Both the position numbers and the translations under genes were made by a program. A stretch of DNA of 38,366 bases from Oscillospiraceae bacterium (GTDB lineage Bacteria > Bacillota > Clostridia > Oscillospirales > Oscillospiraceae): positions 1-38,366 of the forward strand of contig JAFYHU010000055.1 of assembly GCA_017538965.1 (NCBI GenBank), written 5' to 3'. The notes beneath the pieces are model-generated. The model worked only from the letters and a program-made list of their open reading frames with translations. It was not told where the DNA came from and did not search any database. The first letter of the stretch is position 1. Every line of letters starts with the position of its first letter. This document shows, piece by piece, positions 35,000-38,366 of the stretch.

Positions 35000-36274
35000 A
35001 TGGACAGCTGGATTACCGTCACGAATCTTTCCCTGGATACGGCCGCTCTGATGCTGATGATCATCGGGATCCTGTCCATCATGATCAACCGCAGCATGGA
35101 CAGCTGGTCGCGCCGCTTCTTCGGCGTCCTGTTTATCGTTCTGTTTTTCTACGTTTTCTTTAACTGGTGTTCCGTGATCTGGCGCATGCTGGGCGAGCCC
35201 GCCTGGCTTCCGCCGCCGAAGCCCGCCCTCTTCTGGGAGTCCCTGCTGTCCGGCATGCTGATCCCGCTTCTGGTGGTATATCTGCTCCGCTGCACCGGCG
35301 AGGACATCCGCAAAAGCGGCCTCTTTGCGCTGATCCTCGGCCTTTTCGCGGTCTATGCCGTGCTGCTGATCGTCACCCAGTTTACAACCTTTATCTATTA
35401 TTACAGCCTGGACGGAGAGTATCACCGCGGACCCTGGTACCCGCTGCTGCTGGTGCCGCCGATCCTGAGCATGCTGGCGCTTTTCGCTGCCGTTCTCCGT
35501 CGGCGGGAAAGACTGTCGCGCAGGCAGTTTACTTCTTTTCTGGTCTATTCCCTGATGCCGCTGATCGGAATGCTGATCCAGATTGCCTTCTACGGCCTGT
35601 ATACAATCGTGCTCTTTACCGCGGCTGCCGCCATGGTTATGTATGTGTCGATGCTCACGGATCAGGTCGAGAGCTATGTCCGCCAGCAGGAAGTGCTCGC
35701 CACCCAGCGGGCCAACATTCTGGTCCTGCAGATGCGGCCGCATTTCATCTATAACACGCTGACGGGCATCTATCATCTCTGCGGGTCAGATCCCGCTGCC
35801 GCCCAGAGGGTGATCAATGATTTTTCCAATTATCTGCAGCATAACTTTACGGCCATTGCCAAGAAGGAGACGATACCGTTCAGGGAAGAACTCGAGCATA
35901 CGCGGGCCTATCTTGCCGTCGAGCAGGCACGCCATGAGGGAATGCTGCATGTGACCATGGATACGCCGTTCATAAACTTCCGCCTGCCGCCCCTGACGCT
36001 GGAGCCTGTCGTCGAAAATGCCGTGAAGCACGCTTTCGACCCGTCAGCGGGAACGCTGGAAATTGTGCTCCGTACCCGCGAGACCGGGAAGGGGGCCGAG
36101 ATTACCGTCGAGGACAACGGACCGGGCTACAGCCCTGCCGACGACAACGAGCCGCATATCGGCCTTGAGAATATTCGGGAGCGCCTCAGCATGATGTGCG
36201 GGGGAAACCTGACGATCGAAATGCGCGATACCGGCGGTACAAAGGTCACCATCTCGATTCCGGGAAAGAAATAA
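35000..36274 (+). CDS. Polytopic sensor histidine kinase, YesM/LytS type
   Basis: A 424-residue kinase. The N-terminal half has about six to seven membrane helices (roughly 13-30, 41-61, 82-97, 107-128, 148-165, 178-200, 202-220) and no large extracellular domain. This suits sensing of a membrane-soluble or short peptide signal. The His_kinase domain follows: LQMRPHFIYNTLTGIYHLC with phosphoacceptor His248, then the HATPase with LEPVVENAVKHAF (N box), VEDNGPGYSP and IGLENIRERLSMMCGG. This layout resembles AgrC/LytS-class kinases. It lies 5 bases after the XRE-receiver gene and shares its transcript. Confidence 0.92.
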   Translation: MDSWITVTNLSLDTAALMLMIIGILSIMINRSMDSWSRRFFGVLFIVLFFYVFFNWCSVIWRMLGEPAWLPPPKPALFWESLLSGMLIPLLVVYLLRCTGEDIRKSGLFALILGLFAVYAVLLIVTQFTTFIYYYSLDGEYHRGPWYPLLLVPPILSMLALFAAVLRRRERLSRRQFTSFLVYSLMPLIGMLIQIAFYGLYTIVLFTAAAAMVMYVSMLTDQVESYVRQQEVLATQRANILVLQMRPHFIYNTLTGIYHLCGSDPAAAQRVINDFSNYLQHNFTAIAKKETIPFREELEHTRAYLAVEQARHEGMLHVTMDTPFINFRLPPLTLEPVVENAVKHAFDPSAGTLEIVLRTRETGKGAEITVEDNGPGYSPADDNEPHIGLENIRERLSMMCGGNLTIEMRDTGGTKVTISIPGKK

Positions 36275-36326
36275 GCAGACAGGGACGTTGAGGACAGAGG
36301 AAAAGAGATTTCCCCGGTGAAAACAG

Positions 36327-36395
36327 TCAATAAACCCTGTAAACAGTGGCAATGTGCCACATATCCTTGTCAGTAAGCGAAAAATAGGTTATAGT
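36327..36395 (+). promoter_or_regulatory. Regulon promoter copy 3 of the SH3-like peptide
   Basis: TCAATAA (36327-36333), 12 bases, GTGGCA-ATG-TGCCAC (36346-36360), six bases (ATATCC), the -35 TTGTCA (36367-36372), a 17-base spacer and the -10 TATAGT (36390-36395). The palindrome is centred about 49 bases before the expected transcript start, a position typical of activator sites. Elements and spacings match copy 1. Confidence 0.7.
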
Positions 36396-36401
36396 ATGAC
36401 C

Positions 36402-36520
36402 GGAAAGCACAAAATATGGAGGATCGGAATCTTTCAGAACTCAATATGCTGATGATCCGAATCTGAAATTCCTGTGCTTGTGTGATACTTCTGTGACGGA
36501 TGCTGTGCTACTATGAGCAC
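36402..36520 (+). promoter_or_regulatory. Structured 5' leader of the SH3-like peptide mRNA
   Basis: The leader is about 170 bases long. AAGCACA (36405-36411) pairs with TGTGCTT (36473-36479), enclosing GGATC (36421-36425) paired with GATCC (36454-36458). A second hairpin is GTGCT/AGCAC (36505-36520). A short frame starting at ATG 36446 (six codons) lies inside. It may control translation or stability. Confidence 0.4.
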
Positions 36521-36575
36521 GCGAAAGCAAAAAAGGCAAACAATAAAAAGCTATTTGAAAAAGGAGAAAACGAAA

Positions 36576-36839
36576 ATGGCAGACAAAAATCTGATGAACG
36601 ATCAGGAACTCGAGAGCGTAACCGGCGGTGAATGGCGTGTTGTCAACACCGGTGATTACAGAGATGCCGCGATCCGGAGCTATGCCGGTCTGAACGCCCC
36701 GGTTATTGCAACGCTTCCCAACGGAACACAGGCGAATGCGACGAACAATTTCCAGCAGGCCGACGGCCGCAACTGGGTGTATATCACCGCTCCGGTGCAG
36801 GGCTGGATCAAGGGCGCCATCCTCGGCTACGCGTACTGA
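36576..36839 (+). CDS. Double-glycine-leader exported peptide with SH3-like domain
   Basis: An 87-residue protein. Residues 1-18, MADKNLMNDQELESVTGG, form a classical bacteriocin-type double-glycine leader, the substrate of C39-peptidase ABC exporters. The mature part (about 69 residues) reads as a bacterial SH3 (SH3b) fold: NTGDYRDAAIRSYAGLNAPV, IATLPNGTQANAT and GRNWVYITAPVQGWIKGAIL. SH3b domains usually bind peptidoglycan and occur within larger enzymes; a free-standing one exported through a bacteriocin route is unusual. AAGGAG precedes the ATG. An earlier in-frame ATG at 36513 lacks a site and would bury the leader. It sits behind regulon promoter copy 3 and next to the two-component pair. 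No C39 exporter is in the window. Confidence 0.8.
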   Translation: MADKNLMNDQELESVTGGEWRVVNTGDYRDAAIRSYAGLNAPVIATLPNGTQANATNNFQQADGRNWVYITAPVQGWIKGAILGYAY

Positions 36840-36884
36840 GTCGTAAAACAGAAGAGAATCCGGTTTTCTTCCGGCTTTTGTCAT

Positions 36885-36931
36885 GGGGAACTCCCGGCAT
36901 ATTCGAGACAGAATATGCCGGGAGTTTTCCC
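36885..36931 (+). terminator. Terminator after the SH3-like peptide
   Basis: AACTCCCGGCATATTC (36889-36904) pairs perfectly over 16 bases with GAATATGCCGGGAGTT (36911-36926), and GGGAA/TTCCC extends the stem. The T-tail is short (TTTT within 36924-36928). Confidence 0.75.
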
Positions 36932-36993
36932 GTGAAACACAGAGACGGTGCATTTGTGTTGAGTAATGAAAGTGTATTCTTTACAGAATCTTC

Positions 36994-37022
36994 TTGCATT
37001 TGCCCATGTTATGCTCTAAAAT
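36994..37022 (+). promoter_or_regulatory. Promoter of the Rpn-type gene
   Basis: TTGCAT (36994-36999), a 17-base spacer and TAAAAT (37017-37022), 27 bases before the ATG at 37050. Confidence 0.65.
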
Positions 37023-37049
37023 AGACTTGAAAGAAGGGGAGTGGTCGCG

Positions 37050-37919
37050 ATGGACGAGAAGAAAATGGCCGAGAACATTCTGAAGCCTCTTGACGATACC
37101 GTGAACCGCAACTCCAAAGACAGTGTCTTCTGCGATCTGTTTGAGCAGCCGGAATATCTCCTTCAGATGTACGCCGCGCTTCACCCCGAGGATGATGTTA
37201 CCAGCGTTACCGATATTACGCTTGTCACGCTGGACCATAAGCTGCTGCAGGCACAGTATAATGACCTGGGTTTCATTGTCGGGAACCGTCTGATGATCCT
37301 TGCTGAGGCACAAAGCACCTGGACGGTGAATATCCTGATCCGCTTCCTGATGTACCTCGGCGAAACCTATCAGCGCTACATCCGCAACAATGACATCAGT
37401 GTGTATTCAACCAGGAAGGCGCAGATCCCAACGCCGGAGCTTTATGTGATCTATCCGGGCGAACGCGGGAACAAGCCGGATGAGATCAGTCTGGCAAGAG
37501 ATGTATTTGGGATTGATCCCGAAAATGCCTTTGTAAATGTCAAAGCTAAAATCATCTATGACAGCAAGCAGGGAGATATCATCAACCAGTACATTGTTTT
37601 CTGCCGCGTGTTTGACGAACAGATCAAACTGTATGGCAGAACGAAAAAGGCCGTTGACGAAACGATTCGGATTTGCAAGAACAGGGATGTGTTAAAGGAC
37701 TATCTTGCCAAGGAGGAGGTAACAGATATCATGTTTGGATATTTTGATTATGAAAAAGAACTGGAATTCCTTCGCCGGGAAGAACGCGAAGAAGGCCGTG
37801 AAGAAGGCCGTGAAGAAGGCCGTGAAGAAGGCAAAAATGAGCGCTCTCGGGAAATCTATGAACGCTTGATAGCTTCTAAAATGCCCCCCGAGCAGGCGCG
37901 TGCGATTGCGTTCGGATAA
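37050..37919 (+). CDS. Rpn/PD-(D/E)XK nuclease family protein (transposase-like)
   Basis: A 289-residue protein of the Rpn/PDDEXK_2 family (recombination-promoting nucleases, often misnamed transposases). The core has NSKDSVFCDLFEQPEYLLQM, TLVTLDHKLLQAQYNDLGFI, GNRLMILAEAQSTWTVNILI (E-x-Q nuclease motif) and RFLMYLGETYQRYI. After MFGYFDYEKELEFLRREERE comes a Glu/Gly/Arg tract coded by 12-base tandem repeats, then a short helical tail (IASKMPPEQARAIAFG). Family members cut DNA, and some act in phage defence, with variable C-termini. The ATG at 37050 follows AAGGGGAG; the in-frame GTG at 37041 overlaps it. A duplicated alternative tail lies directly downstream. Confidence 0.88.
   Translation: MDEKKMAENILKPLDDTVNRNSKDSVFCDLFEQPEYLLQMYAALHPEDDVTSVTDITLVTLDHKLLQAQYNDLGFIVGNRLMILAEAQSTWTVNILIRFLMYLGETYQRYIRNNDISVYSTRKAQIPTPELYVIYPGERGNKPDEISLARDVFGIDPENAFVNVKAKIIYDSKQGDIINQYIVFCRVFDEQIKLYGRTKKAVDETIRICKNRDVLKDYLAKEEVTDIMFGYFDYEKELEFLRREEREEGREEGREEGREEGKNERSREIYERLIASKMPPEQARAIAFG
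37788..37832 (+). repeat. 12-base tandem repeat inside the Rpn-type gene
   Basis: The unit GAAGAAGGCCGT occurs three times plus a partial fourth, coding EEGR repeats. Because the unit is a multiple of three, slippage would change length without breaking the frame. Confidence 0.85.
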
Positions 37920-37936
37920 TAAAGCTTATGTTTTGA

Positions 37937-38119
37937 CTCTTCGATTATGAATATGAACTGGAATTCCTTCGCCAGGAAGAACGCGCAGAAGGCGCCTTTG
38001 GTATGCTTGTCAATCTGGTCAGAAAAGGCCGCATGACTCCTGCAGAAGCTGCGGAAGAGGCCAACATGACCGTTGCCGAGTTCGAGAAGCAGGCTGCTCT
38101 GCTTCCCGTTCAGGCTTGA
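37937..38119 (+). pseudogene. Orphan C-terminal tail of a second Rpn-type gene
   Basis: Directly after an in-frame TGA (37934-37936) the frame encodes LFDYEYELEFLRQEERAEG, nearly the same as FDYEKELEFLRREEREEG in the intact gene, with near-identical DNA in that stretch. It then continues with a different end, GMLVNLVRKGRMTPAEAAEE and MTVAEFEKQAALLPVQA, stopping at 38119. It has no N-terminal nuclease core and no good start. It is either a decayed paralogue or a silent alternative tail. Confidence 0.7.
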
Positions 38120-38144
38120 CAGAATCCCGTTCAGATGCTAATAT
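38116..38144 (+). promoter_or_regulatory. Promoter of the probable antitoxin RNA
   Basis: TTGACA (38116-38121, overlapping the stop of the Rpn tail), a 17-base spacer and TAATAT (38139-38144). A TATAAT at 38142-38147 overlaps with a 20-base spacing. Confidence 0.6.
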
Positions 38145-38153
38145 AATAAACAC

Positions 38154-38245
38154 AAAGGCACTCCGCTGGTTTTTAGCGGTCAGCCCTTAAAGAGGATTGA
38201 AGTGATCGCCGCTCTTGTCAGGACGCCGGCGGTCACTTCTTATTT
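38154..38245 (+). ncRNA. Probable antisense antitoxin RNA
   Basis: The promoter would give a plus-strand RNA of about 90 bases with a CCGCT/AGCGG hairpin (38163-38179) and the terminator hairpin at 38199-38239. No credible reading frame is present. Its 3' end overlaps the 3' end and tail of the minus-strand toxin gene, as in txpA/ratA-type type I systems. RNA ends are estimates. Confidence 0.5.
38199..38239. terminator. Bidirectional terminator shared by toxin mRNA and antitoxin RNA
   Basis: A 13-pair stem, GAAGTGATCGCCG (38199-38211) with CGGCGGTCACTTC (38227-38239), including one G-U. T-rich sequence follows on both strands. It overlaps the toxin stop codon (38233-38235). Confidence 0.7.
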
Positions 38246-38313
38246 GCCTGAATGAACAGGCCGCAGATGCCAATAACGACAAGACAAAAAGTCAAGACTT
38301 CCATCGTTGTCAT
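38233..38313 (-). CDS. Small holin-like type I toxin, 26 residues
   Basis: The minus strand encodes MTTMEVLTFCLVVIGICGLF then IQANKK: one membrane helix (about residues 5-22) and a Lys tail. This matches the pattern of putative holin-like toxins of Bacillota (MxTxExLxxx... ending in basic residues). A strong AAAGGAGGG site lies 8 bases before the ATG, much stronger than chance would give such a short frame. That site is also held in a hairpin by an upstream CCCTCC. The antisense RNA converges on its 3' end. Overproduced peptides of this family damage the membrane. The promoter would lie beyond the window edge or within the last bases. Confidence 0.65.
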   Translation of the reverse strand: MTTMEVLTFCLVVIGICGLFIQANKK

Positions 38314-38321
38314 AGGGCAGT

Positions 38322-38338
38322 CCCTCCTTTCCGGAGGG
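38322..38338 (-). promoter_or_regulatory. Hairpin masking the toxin ribosome binding site
   Basis: On the minus strand, CCCTCC (38338-38333) can pair with GGAGGG (38327-38322), which is the core of the toxin Shine-Dalgarno. The five-base loop is GGAAA. This would keep toxin translation low until the RNA is processed or refolded. Confidence 0.55.
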
Positions 38339-38366
38339 TGCGTTTGCTAAGAAGCTGCCCCTCCTA

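Noticed and set aside
37788-37832. Short tandem repeats as a CRISPR-like array
   Set aside because: The unit is 12 bases without spacers and lies in frame in a protein, coding EEGR.

Overview
The window looks like chromosome of a Gram-positive, probably gut-associated member of the Bacillota (Clostridia or Erysipelotrichia grade). The grounds are the strong AGGAGG-type ribosome binding sites, the TTGACA/TATAAT promoters with 17-base spacers, a DUF1846 gene, a sortase-anchored giant surface protein, double-glycine-leader peptides, and a YesM/LytS-type histidine kinase. No rRNA, tRNA, CRISPR array or complete insertion sequence is visible. Both ends look broken and may be contig ends.

Layout. 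(1) 1-2000: an ECF sigma-factor fragment runs out of frame into a truncated amino-acid ABC ATPase. An AlkD-like gene with a frameshifted tail follows, then a small Cys-rich double-glycine RiPP precursor bracketed by a near-perfect 21-base direct repeat. (2) 2016-6324, minus strand: an operon of DUF1846 protein, membrane-anchored esterase and YbiT-type ABC-F ATPase. (3) 6500-14571, plus: secA-pgeF, an oligopeptide-type binding lipoprotein with cdd, a PLP aminotransferase, and nagB. (4) 14641-18710: a minus-strand alpha/beta hydrolase, then plus-strand glycosyltransferase, HD phosphohydrolase and rlmA. (5) 18920-26660: a 2452-residue cell-wall-anchored protein with an AT-rich interior, then a SHOCT membrane protein. 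(6) 26723-33621: a minus-strand flippase-like membrane protein starting at CTG, then a GAF-ABC ATPase, a coiled-coil FtsX-type permease and a GT2 glycosyltransferase. (7) 33713-36839: a small membrane peptide, a head-to-head scar of two signal-peptide genes, an XRE-receiver regulator with its kinase, and a double-glycine SH3-like peptide. (8) 37050-38313: an Rpn-type nuclease with a duplicated orphan tail, and a small holin-like toxin with a probable antisense RNA.

The most interesting region is 33.7-36.9 kb. Three copies of the palindrome GTGGCA-N3-TGYCAC occur there. Two of them sit in the same larger arrangement (TCAATAA-N12-GTGGCA-N3-TGYCAC-AT-N2-CC-TTGT), directly upstream of two promoters for exported products. 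One promoter drives the double-glycine SH3-like peptide; the other drives a signal-peptide gene that has been truncated. Between them lie a response regulator whose output domain is an N-terminal XRE helix-turn-helix and its polytopic LytS-like kinase. I infer a self-contained signalling and export regulon. The operator assignment to this regulator is inference.

All protein identities come from reading motifs by eye. No database search was run. Promoters and RNA folds are by inspection only.
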